Positions 34,515-44,380 of a stretch of DNA of 64,000 nucleotides are shown here, piece by piece. The stretch covers positions 558,001 to 622,000 of the forward strand of contig BLZA01000005.1 of the NCBI GenBank assembly GCA_013423385.1, given 5' to 3'. How positions within the stretch are numbered: position 1 is the first letter of the stretch; every line of letters begins with the position of its first letter. This DNA is from Naganishia liquefaciens. Its lineage: Eukaryota; Basidiomycota; Tremellomycetes; Filobasidiales; Filobasidiaceae. A model generated the notes under the pieces. It was not told the DNA's origin, did no database searches, and worked only from the letters and a program-made list of their open reading frames with translations. A program made the translations under genes and the position numbers.

Positions 34515-37512
34515 ATGAGAGGAGACTCGTACAATCCCTCCGCAGCGGGGAACGGCTACATGAGCCGGGACATTTACGACGCTGGGCCTGGTTCGGGAAT
34601 GCCCATAGATGAGCGAGGAGCGGATCTCAATGCCCCCGCCGGCGCTGCAGCATGGAACGACTTCCGGAAACGACGAAGGACGCCTTCTCCACCGGGAGGT
34701 GCGAGGCACGGCGGACGATACGATCCCCGACCGCGGTACTTTGCTGCTTCGGGTCCTCCACCGGGTGCCGGAGGTCCGCCTGCGCCGTACTTTGAGGATC
34801 GAGGTGGATATCGAGGTGGATACGATCCTCGTGGGGATTACCGTGGCAGGGAGAGAGATATGGGCCGGGAACGAGATTTTGGAGCCGCGCATGGCGACCG
34901 GCATTATGTACCGGGCTTTGGAGCACGACGGTCCATGTCGCCTCGGCGCGGATACGACTCGTACGGCCCTCCGCAGGATATAAGGTATCCGTACGCATCG
35001 CGGAATGAAGGTGCTCGACCGTTCGAGGGAGGACCTGGCGCGGATGGATTGCACGCCGGGAATGCTGTGGGAGGTATTCGGCCGCCAAATGAGCTAGAGG
35101 AGAGCGTCTCTCTTCGGGATTTTACGGAATGGTATCGGACGACGCACGCCGATGAGGTGAGTCGCGAGGGATGTGTTCCGCTGACAAGGATTGACGTCCT
35201 GTTGCCGAATAGCTTAAACCAAAGGACGAGACTGATGCAGAACCGCTCAATGGCGAGGCGATAATAGAACAAAAGTATGCAGAGTACAGAAAAGACTTCT
35301 TGGTCAGACAGGTACGGGGTTACGCAGGTCTCTCGGTTGGACGGGATTCTCAAACCCATCAAAATAGAACTGGGCTCTCTTCTTGGAGCATCGAAATCAG
35401 ACGTGGTTTATCGAAAAGTACGGCGTGGACGAGGCCATGCAGCAGTTGAGGCTGAACGCGTCGAGGCACGGGCGAGTTCCTGCCGTTCGAAAATACATCG
35501 ACGAATTAGAAAAGGGAACATGGGACGAGGTGAACTACGATGCCAGCGGTACGTCCCGGTAGTAGGCTCTGGATCCCGCGATCTGATCCGACTCTTTCCA
35601 GCTGATCCAAAGGAAGTACGAAAGACCAAGGATGGTCGTGAGGCGAATGGTATCGGCAAGACACTGGAGCCCATCGAAAACAAGATGGTCGAGCTGCCTG
35701 CGCCAGCAAACCAAATATTCATCAAGAGCATTCCGCCAAACATCGGGCGACATGCGCTTGAAGCCGTGAGTATGGCTTGATAATCGAGGAAGGTCGGTAC
35801 ACTCACCTTCAAATCTGCGTGCCTAGTTCTTGCCGTCCCAACCTGGCTTCGAGTATTTGGCGATGAGCGAGCCATATCTCAAAAAAGGTTGTCATCGAGT
35901 CGGCTACGTCCAATTCAAGGAGGGTACGGATGTGCGAGGGGTATTGAATGCTATTGACCGTACCGAGGTAGGCTGTCGGGCAATCGTAACCGGGCTTCCC
36001 TGACTTTCTTCTCTGGTCTCTAGGTTAAGGACTTTACTTTGCATATGAACGTCAACATTTTGCCCTTCTCGTCGAGGACCCGAGCCAATCCTACTGTTTC
36101 GGGGACCCTGGCGCGAATGAAGCACGATGCGGTACAGGCCAAGGCAATGGCGCTGTCTCTGGAGGATCAGCTGCTGATGTCCGAGAATGAGCGGAAGGCA
36201 GCATTAGAGGAAGGGAAGTCTTTGGGAGAGGTCGCTAAGAAGGAAGCACGGATTCTCAGCCGTGGAAGTGATGTTGTCGCCGCTCGCATCGAGACGTTGA
36301 CGAAGGGACTAGAAGAAACAGAGACGGACGAGAGCAAATCGGAATCCGAAATCGAGCGGGAAAAAGTCAGGATTGAACTTGACCAATGGGTCTCGTATTT
36401 GCGCAACGGGCTGAACAGGTAAGCCGGAGATTGTGCAAAGGAGACACGCAGCTGAATTTGCCGCTTGCAGCTGTTATTACTGCGTTGCGCCGATGGATTT
36501 CCCAGAAGAGCTCTACCAGAGATGCCTTCGACATATTCGAAAAGTTGGCGACAGCAACGATGAAGAACACCGGGATGACGAAGACGAGGAACAAGAAATG
36601 GAAGCGGAACCCCGTCCGATTGTGACTACCGACGTAGATGGCACGCCCCTGGACATCAAGATGCGGCCCCGCCCGAAAGTCGTTGATCGTAAGTGAACAC
36701 TGGCTTTCCAAAAGCAAGACTAATCACTGCCCACCCAGCGGCGGAGAAATGGACCTCAAGACTGGACAGCAAGATCAAACTTATTATCTTGCCGAGATCA
36801 GAACTCGATATCAAGGAGTATTATGGCAAGGATCGAGATGAGTATGTATTACGCTCTCGCAATCAGAACCTGCGCTGATCTCTTTGACAGGGAAATCAAC
36901 AAGATTGCAAAGCCTTTGATCAAGGAGGAGGAGACCAATAAATACAGATGTAAAAATTGCAGCAAATTATTCAAGGCTCCTGAATTCGTGCATAAACACT
37001 TGACGACAAAGCATCCAGAGCTATTCGAGCATCTGAACCAGGTATGGAAAGCGTGTTCTCGGCATGCTACTGTTCCGCTTACCCTTGTTTCACAGGACTT
37101 GCCATTGTTCGATAACTTTATTCTGGATCCCAAGCATATTATTCCCCTGATGGATCAACCGGCATCCGTTCACGACAAGCCTGCGAGCCGCCCACTGCAT
37201 CCGCCATATGATGCATTATCAGCCACATCGGGTCGTTCTAGAGGACGCAACAACTTTGGCGATCGTGGTGGGCGGGGCGGCCGCACGCCTGGAAACCGCG
37301 GCGGCTTTGGAGCATTCAACTCGCCTCGAGGCGGCTATCGCGGCTCGCGAGATGTGCCTATGATGGGGTCGCCGATGACGCTCACGCCTGGCAAGGAGGA
37401 TCCACGGGCAAAACGAGGCAGAATCAGCTACCGCGATCTGGATGCAGCACCGCCTGCGAGTACTGCATCAGGTGCTTCAGCTAATACCGAGGGCGGCGGT
37501 CTGGATTACTAG
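34515..37512 (+). CDS. ARS2/Serrate-type zinc-finger RNA-processing factor
   Basis: Homologue of ARS2/SERRATE, which links the nuclear cap-binding complex to RNA 3'-end formation, export or decay. The N-terminus is Arg/Gly/Pro-rich. A Serrate-domain segment is reassembled across introns: NWALFLEHRNQTWFIEKYGV and RHGRVPAVRKYIDELEKG. A middle region carries PGFEYLAMSEPYLKKGCHRV with VGYVQFKEGTDV, then a charged coiled coil (EDQLLMSENERKAALEEGK). Further on are ELYQRCLRHIRKVGDSNDEE and IKEYYGKDRDEE. The single C2H2 finger is YRCKNCSKLFKAPEFVHKHL followed by TTKH. The C-terminus is an RGG-rich tail with NRGGFGAFNSPRGGYRG. Around nine introns of 40-70 bases; about 800 residues. S. pombe Pir2 is the best-known fungal relative. 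Start 34515 opens the N-terminal exon. Confidence 0.87.
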
Positions 37513-37964
37513 GGGATTGAGCGCGACCAAATCAGCCCGCTGACATCCTCTGCGATGCTTCGCGATGCAATGTATCCGTGGTCGCGATTCCTCTTGTTAG
37601 GGATCTCTCTATACGAATCAACACCAACGGAGCTGCGGTAGCCGCTAGGCTCTGAACGCCTTGTAATTTTCTGAAGGAAATCGCTTTCCTATCTTTCGTT
37701 GAGCTGGCTACGTCAAATCCGATAAGGTAGCAGGGGCAATGTACAGATGCGATCTATCAATTTGCTCCATGACGCAACACCCGCATCCTCATCGATATGT
37801 ATTGATTGTTACATGGCGATGTCTCAACTTTCATCTGCGTGCAGGCTGACAAGCACATGGGGATTGTACAAAATGTATGGGAGTGATCCAAAATACAACT
37901 AGGTGCGACAATGAGGCGTCGTCATTCGACGTACTGATCGTCTTCTGAATCGGCATCCAGCGAA
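37513..37964. other. Convergent intergenic region after ARS2
   Basis: About 450 bases between the stops of ARS2 (+) and the TAF13-like gene (-). AT-richer than its surroundings, consistent with 3' untranslated sequence. No gene or RNA seen. Confidence 0.5.
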
Positions 37965-38524
37965 TCACATATCCTTCAGAAAGTCCATATCGTCCAGGCC
38001 AGCACCCAGCCCTCCTAGCGCCGCTGCCGCAACAGGATTGCTCGCCTTGGGTTTTGCCGTGTGTGTCTTCTTCTTCTGTTTCTCCACTTTTTGACGAGCG
38101 ACGACTTCCTTGAGACTGGCAAGTTTCTTGCGATGATGCGGTGCCTGTAGGCGCTTGTGCAGTATTGATGGCGTCACGGCTTGGAAACGTTGTGACTGAG
38201 GTGCATAATTTGGCGGCGAGGGTTTTGGCGGCTTTGGCGGCGTCATCTGATCCAGTGTTCAGGCTTTGAACGAGCCCACGTGTCGCCCAAGTGTCTACTC
38301 ACGATATCAAAGATGTAGCCGTGCACGATGTCCATCATGGTCTCCACGGTTTCAGGATTCGACTGATACGCATCGCCGTGGGCCCACATCAGTCTCGAGA
38401 CTAGTGACGAACGGAGATGTTCAGATACTGATTATGGCTGTGTGATCAGACAGGGCGCCTTACCCAATTGACGAACGGGAATCTTGTCGTGTCTGCCGCC
38501 ATCTCGACGTCCAGTTCCTTGCAT
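37965..38524 (-). CDS. TAF13: TAF13-like histone-fold protein of TFIID
   Basis: Three exons join in frame from MQGTGRRDGGRHDKIPVRQL. The second exon supplies SRLMWAHGDAYQSNPETVET and MMDIVHGYIFDI, the pattern of a TAF13/Spt3-type histone fold (a short helix, a GD.xxNP loop and a long ETVxxMxDIV helix). The third exon gives RFQAVTPSILHKRLQAP and then HRKKLASLKEVVARQKVEK, matching helix alpha3 and the basic C-terminal helix. TAF13 pairs with TAF11 in TFIID near TBP. About 145 residues if translation starts at 38524; an additional 5' exon beginning upstream of 38580 is possible, because the frame stays open to an AG at about 38583. Assignment rests on a short domain, so other histone-fold proteins remain possible. 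Confidence 0.55.
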
Positions 38525-38941
38525 GATGCAGTCGATTGGACGAAACCGTGATTGATCGTTCTGGGCACCGATAGACGGGACCTAGAGGTGTGTTATGGAA
38601 GCAGGCAGCTACTTGTGATGCGGCTTGACTTGCGGTGAGGGCGTAGGGTTTGGAATGAAGCAGGGATCAGCTGCAGACGACAAGTGACCCGTAGGTGAGA
38701 CATGAGACAGTAAGATATCCGTGCCATAAACGGTCAAATTTGAGCTTACTCCCAGTTCTAAATGGACTAAACCTTCAATTTTTCGAGCTTCCGGCTACTT
38801 TTTCCCGATCGTAGGGACTCGGACTCGCCGTCATTCTCGAATAACCGTCTCCAACCTTGCATTCCGGCAGCTAATAACTCAACTCCTATAGACCTGCAGT
38901 CTGCCTGTGAGCTTCAATCCTACATCCATCCACCGAACAAC
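38525..38941. promoter_or_regulatory. Divergent promoter region of the TAF13-like gene and Msp1
   Basis: About 415 bases between divergent starts; part of it may be a first exon and intron of the TAF13-like gene. No defined motif is evident. Confidence 0.35.
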
Positions 38942-40484
38942 ATGGCTCGAGATGTTCAAAAAATCCTGGTAGACAGTGAGTCATAGAACGCTGGGCACGT
39001 TTCATTCGCTGACCCAAGAGCCAACTTCTGCCAGCTGCCGTGTTTGCGGCCTCGCAGGTACACATCTCTGCGAATCTTACTCAGAATCCAAATTGACGAC
39101 TACATCTACAGATTGCGCTTTTTTACGCTGTCCGATACGTCTTGTCGAGTCTCGATCCGCAGAAGACCGACCGCAAAAAGGCGTCAAAGAAGGGCAAGGA
39201 GGTCTTGTCGTCCCTCAACGCTGGCGGCTCGGAAATCAACTTTGATGCACTGGAACTCAACGAGTACGAGCAGATCATTGCCGGAGAGATTGTCCCGCCT
39301 TCGAGCATAGGAACGACGTTTGAGAGCATTGGTGGACTGGAGGATGTGATCAGCAGCTTGAGGGAGAGTGTCATTTACCCTTTGACCTTCCCGGAACTGT
39401 TCAAAAATCAAAGCGGACTTCTCGGAGCTCCCAAGGGCGTGCTGCTTTACGGGCACCCGGGATGCGGAAAGACAATGATAGCAAAAGCCTTGGCAAGAGA
39501 AAGTGGAGCGACGTTCATCAATCTGCCGCTGTCCAGCTTGTAAGTGAATCTTGATCTTTTGCTTACATCAGGCTGAATCAAACTCGGTCAGAACGAACAA
39601 GTGGTTTGGTGAATCCAACAAGCTTGTCGCGGGATTATTCTCGCTCGCCCGAAAATTGGAGCCAAGTATCGTGAGTCGCTGAGCCCGCCTCGAGCGTATG
39701 TCCGGCTCATCCCTTTGCAACCAAGATCTTCATTGATGAAATCGACTCGCTGTTCAGAAGTAGAAGCTCAAACGATCACGAGGTTACGGGCATGATGAAG
39801 GCGGAATTCATGACGTGCGTATATGAGCGAATTCTTTCGAGGTCATACTAGACTGACTGTTCTTAAAAGCCTATGGGATGGGTTGACATCCGGTGAAGAG
39901 ACAAGAGTTATTGTTCTGGGTGCTACAAATAGGCCGAATGAGTAAGTGACGGCTGACTTCAGGCTGCCTCGTTCACCAGGTACTCATCCTGGACTCCCTT
40001 AGCATTGACCCTGCAATCCTGCGTCGTATGCCTAAACGCTTCGCTATTCGCCTACCGAATCTCGAGCAACGCAAAAAGATCCTGGAAATCATGCTGGCAA
40101 CTACCCCGCTTGAAGCGGGCTTCTCCATCGACGCTTTAGCCCAGCGGACTGATGGTTTGTCAGGTAGCGATTTGCGAGAGACGTGCAGGAATGCCGCGAT
40201 GCGTCCCGTCAGGGAATTGATGCGAGAGAAGGGTGCTATGGGTATCAAGGGAATGGAAGAGGCCAAGAAGGAGGTAAGTCTTGGAGACCCGCATCCGGGG
40301 ATATTGCTTGAACTCGCTGCGATTCTAGGGCTTCAAGTTGAGACCGCTTCAAATGTCCGATTTCATCATTGTTGATTCGCATGCGTACTCGCATGTGGAT
40401 CCGAGCGGGAGCGCGCGGGGTATGCCTGGCCGGTATTCGCATCACTCGGCAGGCAGTGATCCGTTGGATGAGCCTGTTGACTAG
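38942..40484 (+). CDS. MSP1: Msp1/ATAD1 membrane-protein extracting AAA ATPase
   Basis: Outer-mitochondrial-membrane AAA ATPase that pulls out mislocalised tail-anchored proteins. Eight or so exons join in frame. The first three rebuild a short head and a transmembrane segment ([19 protein letters not shown]). The AAA module follows: [20 protein letters not shown], Walker A GHPGCGKT, then [20 protein letters not shown] (pore-loop region), Walker [11 protein letters not shown], the sensor-1 segment [11 protein letters not shown], and the arginine-finger region [15 protein letters not shown]. The second subdomain ends with [20 protein letters not shown]. About 410 residues, a little longer than yeast Msp1 (362) because of a Ser/His/Pro tail. 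Walker A has His where most relatives have Pro (GPPGCGKT). Confidence 0.92.
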
Positions 40485-41294
40485 ATATGTGTATTGGATG
40501 TACTGTGGGATATAGATGGTACATTGCTATCCTGTCAGGTCAACCATTCTGAATGAGTGCAAGGGTCTTTTCCTGACCAAGCTTAGTCTTATCTTGTTAC
40601 CCAAGCTCCAGCCGCGGGGGGCCATCCGTCCGTCTGGGAATGATCGAAGCTTAGAGCCCTCCTTGGGTTTCGATAATGGTCTGGGCAAAGCCTCACTTCT
40701 CATGCTCTAGGATTTGGGTGTCATAGTATCAAGGCTTGGCACCGCGGCATGCTTGAATTGGGTATAGCCATGAGGCGTCTCGTTGCACGCCACAAGCATT
40801 GTCATGCCGGTCATTTTACCTTCGGCATCTCAGTGCAAGGTGTCACTGAACCGCCGCTGCACTACATGCCAACCGAAACAAGCGCGAGGCCTGAGATGCC
40901 GCGCTACCCTAGTTATAGGGTAGAAGCGATTATGAGCCAGTGTCTGCGACCGAGTCTCAACAGTCAACCGAGTGCTCTTGTAGCAACCGACCACATGTAT
41001 GGTTGAGCAGGATACGCAGTCACAATCAATCAAGGTCTAGGAATGTAGCAATAAGGCGACTATGGACCCGGCGGACGTTTTCTCTCGATTCGGCAGACCG
41101 GGAACTGTATTCGGCCTCAGGGGGGTCAACTTTGCGACTTGTCTACATGCTCACCTTTGGGAAAGCAGGAAACTTTTCGTCGAAAGGCCAAAGACGATAT
41201 TCAGTACGTACGGCGACCCAGCATTTTGGGAAAAGAAACATACCTGAGGAAACTGAGGACAGAGAAGAACATTGAAGGCGATCCGGTGACCCAC
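40485..41294. other. Convergent intergenic region between Msp1 and the orphan gene
   Basis: About 810 bases with short open frames on both strands, none with family resemblance. Likely 3' untranslated and spacer sequence. Nothing else supported. Confidence 0.5.
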
Positions 41295-42636
41295 TCATTC
41301 AATGAGCGCCAACCCCCTTATGATCGTGTACCTTGACCGACTTACCGTGGGAAAAGCGGGAAACTTGGGGAAAGCGGGAAAAGCTGGGAAATCTGGAAAG
41401 GGAGGGAATGCAGGAAAGGCGGGATGGGCAGGTGTGACATATCTTCCTGCCTGCAGTCCCGGATGTACCGCTGGGGCCGCCGACGCGCTCAAGGGCCCTT
41501 TTGGAGGCCTTTTACCACGCTGCGCGTTATAGGGAGCCGAGAATACCTCTATTTGAGTCGCTTTTCCATGCATCGCGTCCCTTGGGATACGCATCGAAGG
41601 GGTAACTGACAGCGAGCTCGAAGCGGAAGTGCATGTGCGACGAGCAAACGGAGTGTGTGAAGCCGGAACCTGCCCGTGCACCACCGGTGACGGAGCAGTC
41701 TGTGCAGGTCTAGGCTCTTCCATCTTGGCCATCATCTGGCTGAAAGCCTCCTGTCGATCATCAAGCGGTTGTGAGCAGAAGGGCGACTTGGTGTTGACGG
41801 TGACCCTCACGTATGGCCTGGCCTTCGCCGTCATTTGTACCGCCGGAATAGTCGCGGGAACTTCCTTTGTCCAAGATACAATCGGAAGATCTTTCTGGAA
41901 GGCTTGTTCGAATGGACGTCGCAAAGACGGACTTTCCAAATTCCTGGATCCGGATGCAGCCGAAAGCGAAGAATGCAGAGAGTTGCGTGAAGAGCCTTTC
42001 GCGCTCGGAACGTTCGGAAGGGAGGCCGCACCACGTTTCTGCAGACCTGCTGAATGTGTTTCCTGTCTGCTTGGAGGTCCCTTGATACTGGAAACTTCAG
42101 CTGGACGACTGCCTTCCCAGCGATAAACGGGGATTTCCGTTGCAGGATCCAGAATCATGCTTAACCCCCCCTTTCCCTCTGCTCTTTTAGCTATCGTGGC
42201 CATCAAGCCGGCACGAGCATCAGAGTTTATAGGGCCACTGAAGCGAGCTTGAAAGGAGTGGCGATATCCGTTTGGAACCATGGCTGGACGCTCGCCGCCT
42301 GTATCGGATAAGACAGAGGCGGCATGTGCAAGGTGAACCTGTGAGCGAGTCGTCAGTCGCAAATGACGGCACGTCCTCTTGCGTAGACACCAAGCTTACC
42401 CCTCTTGTCTGTCTGTAGTCAAAATCGTGATAACGTCCGGACGTGGGATCCGGATCAAGATTTCCACACGCTGGTAAGCTCATCCTTACCGTCTTCTTGG
42501 AAGGAAGCGGGTACTGAAAAGGCAATCGGGACTGTCTCAATGCTGATTTCCGAGCCACAGGTTTACGGGCGGAAAGAGGTGGATCAGATGAAGGAGAAGA
42601 TGATTTCCCAGAGAGACAGGTAGGAAGAGCTGGCAT
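41295..42636 (-). CDS. Orphan Ser/Pro-rich protein with C-terminal Phe-Pro repeats
   Basis: Two exons (42400-42636 and 41295-42338) with a clean GT-AG intron give 426 residues. The N-terminal exon is Ser/Pro/Arg-rich. Exon 2 has a more ordered stretch (HSFQARFSGPINSDARAGLM, then ATIAKRAEGKGGLSMILDP, ATEIPVYRWEG). Later comes a segment rich in Ala and Pro (KARPYVRVTVNTKSPF). Near the end is a tandem of Pro-Ala-Phe-type triplets (HPAFPAFPPFPDFPAFPAF), encoded by an imperfect nine-base repeat at about 41345-41435. I do not recognise the family. Charge and repeats suggest a disordered scaffold; no signal peptide or membrane segment is seen. Confidence 0.55.
41345..41435. repeat. Imperfect nine-base tandem repeat encoding Pro-Ala-Phe triplets
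   Basis: On the plus strand the unit reads GGGAAAGCG with variants, repeated about ten times. On the coding (minus) strand it specifies Phe-Pro-Ala/Pro/Asp/Lys triplets. Confidence 0.65.
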
Positions 42637-43120
42637 GAATCGTACCCTGTGTTTGAAATGTATCTGGCGACCCGCGTTGGCGAGCGGACACGCTGCCGAC
42701 GATGACAGCGTCTACATAGAGGCGATGGCTAAAGGAACTAGGCTAGAGGTCTGCATGAAAGGGACCATAGGCACCCTAGTGACCTCTCCGTACAACACGG
42801 CACACTCGGGCACACTCCTTTGTACTCGTCAACGGTCGAAGAGAGCTGGAAACTTGCTTCCTAGGTGAAAAGAAAGTTGTTCCAGGTTTGGTCAAGAGAT
42901 GCCTCTTGCAGGCTATCTGTTATATGCTGTTATCGATAATACCTTACAACGATGCGTGACACAATGTATGCCCGCTTGTTCACAATGTCTACAACAACGG
43001 CCAGCGGTAAATAGCAAAAGATCTCTTGAATCCTGAATACGGCGAACAGCATCAATGTAAACCGAGTGAGCGCGAGTGGCAAAGTCAAACACTTGGCCCC
43101 CTTCTGGCGCCTACGTCGCA
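42637..43120. other. Intergenic region between the orphan gene and GH16
   Basis: About 480 bases, upstream of the orphan gene and downstream of GH16. An AT-rich tract lies near 42915-43020. No coding frame or RNA is supported. Confidence 0.5.
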
Positions 43121-44252
43121 TTACGCGACAGGCTTGCCCTCTGGGGCACGATTCCAATCCTCTCTGAAAGCCGACCATCCTCCGACCGGTGCGTCCCAGG
43201 CTTCTAGATCCCTGACGATCATCTCATACGTCCCGTCGACGGGCAATGTTCCCTTGTTCAATGTCCCACCGACAGCGATATTCAATAATATCCGGAAATC
43301 CTTCATTGGACGTGTGCCGGCTGGTTTGGTGGCGCGCATGACGGGCACACCGTCAATGTACCAAATCATCTTGCCATTACCCGTTGCAGGGTTTTCGGAC
43401 CAGGCAAAGCCGAACACGACGCCGGCGGGCGACCCAAGATGCGGTGTTTTCGTCTTGAGCACACGATGCTTGTTCCAATCAGCGCCATTATAGTGTCCCC
43501 AATGCAGACAACTATGATTATCCGGGTCCCCGTTCCACGCCTCCATAATGTCGACTTCGCCGTCCGTCGGCCATGAGAATGGATCTTGCGGCAGCAGCCA
43601 GAACGCCGGCCATATTCCGGGGGCAACGGGTGCGGTGATGCGTGCCGAGAGGTAGCCTCGATTGCGTGCGAGGCCCGTGTGGGAGGAGAGACGGGCCGAG
43701 GTGTAGGCTTTGGATTTGTCGGGCTGGGAGTGGTCGATGATGGCGCGCATGATGAGCGCGTCGGCTACGATGCCGTTGGCGTGCGATTTCCCGTGAAAGG
43801 AGTTGGCGGGGGACGCTACGTAGTTTTGTGCCTCGTTATTGCCCCAGCTGATGACATGATCCGACGTGAGAACACATAGGAGCTGTGCTCGAAAAAGGAA
43901 TCACGACGTACCCGTGATTCCCTAGTTCGTGGTAAAAGTTCTTGGTAACCTCTACGTCCTCCCGAAAATCCGCCTTCCAGTAAACAGACCGTTCCTGCCC
44001 CGAGTCATTACCGCCGTCAACGTCCCATTCATCTGCCCAGGAAGCCTGACCACGAACGAGGTCTCTGGCGCGCTGGAGAAACGTCATGTCAAAGAAGAGC
44101 AGGTCGAGGAGTGCCAAGACGGCGAAAGCTGAGAGGGAGATGAGGGCGAGCGGGTAGGCGGCCGAGCGGGTGGTCCGCATGGGAAGCGGGATGTCTTGCA
44201 GCGGATCACGAGGACGGTTGAGCGACGAGATGAGGATGCGTTGGCTTTCCAT
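43121..44252 (-). CDS. Membrane-anchored glycoside hydrolase family 16 protein
   Basis: Likely beta-glucan-active hydrolase or transglycosylase of the cell wall or secretory pathway. Two exons (43912-44252 and 43121-43847) join in frame for 355 residues. Residues about 30-55 form one hydrophobic segment (AAYPLALISLSAFAVLALLD), preceded by arginines, as in a type II signal anchor. The GH16 fold follows: NFYHELGNHGWGNNEAQNY (split by the intron), LSARITAPVAPGIWPAFWLL and the catalytic motif DGEVDIMEAWNG with the nucleophile and acid/base glutamates. Further on are FGFAWSENP and the terminal FREDWNRAPEGKP. It resembles bacterial-type laminarinase/endo-1,3-beta-glucanase GH16 more than the large Kre6/Skn1 proteins. 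Substrate not determined from sequence. Confidence 0.87.
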
Positions 44253-44380
44253 GCTGCATTTGGATTGTCTCAGAGCCGGCGAGAACGATCGAGCGGGCGC
44301 GTTGACATAGATTCTACCTTCTCGCTTTGGCTTCTTCTCCAGTCCACCGTCCCCCGCTCCAGCTTGCCCCGCCGTCAACG
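44253..44380. promoter_or_regulatory. Shared divergent promoter of GH16 and Orc4
   Basis: Only 128 bases separate the two start codons, so the core promoters must be close or overlapping. No named element is visible. Confidence 0.45.

Noticed and set aside
44327-44380. Longer N-terminus for Orc4 starting before 44381
   Set aside because: The frame has no ATG before 44381.
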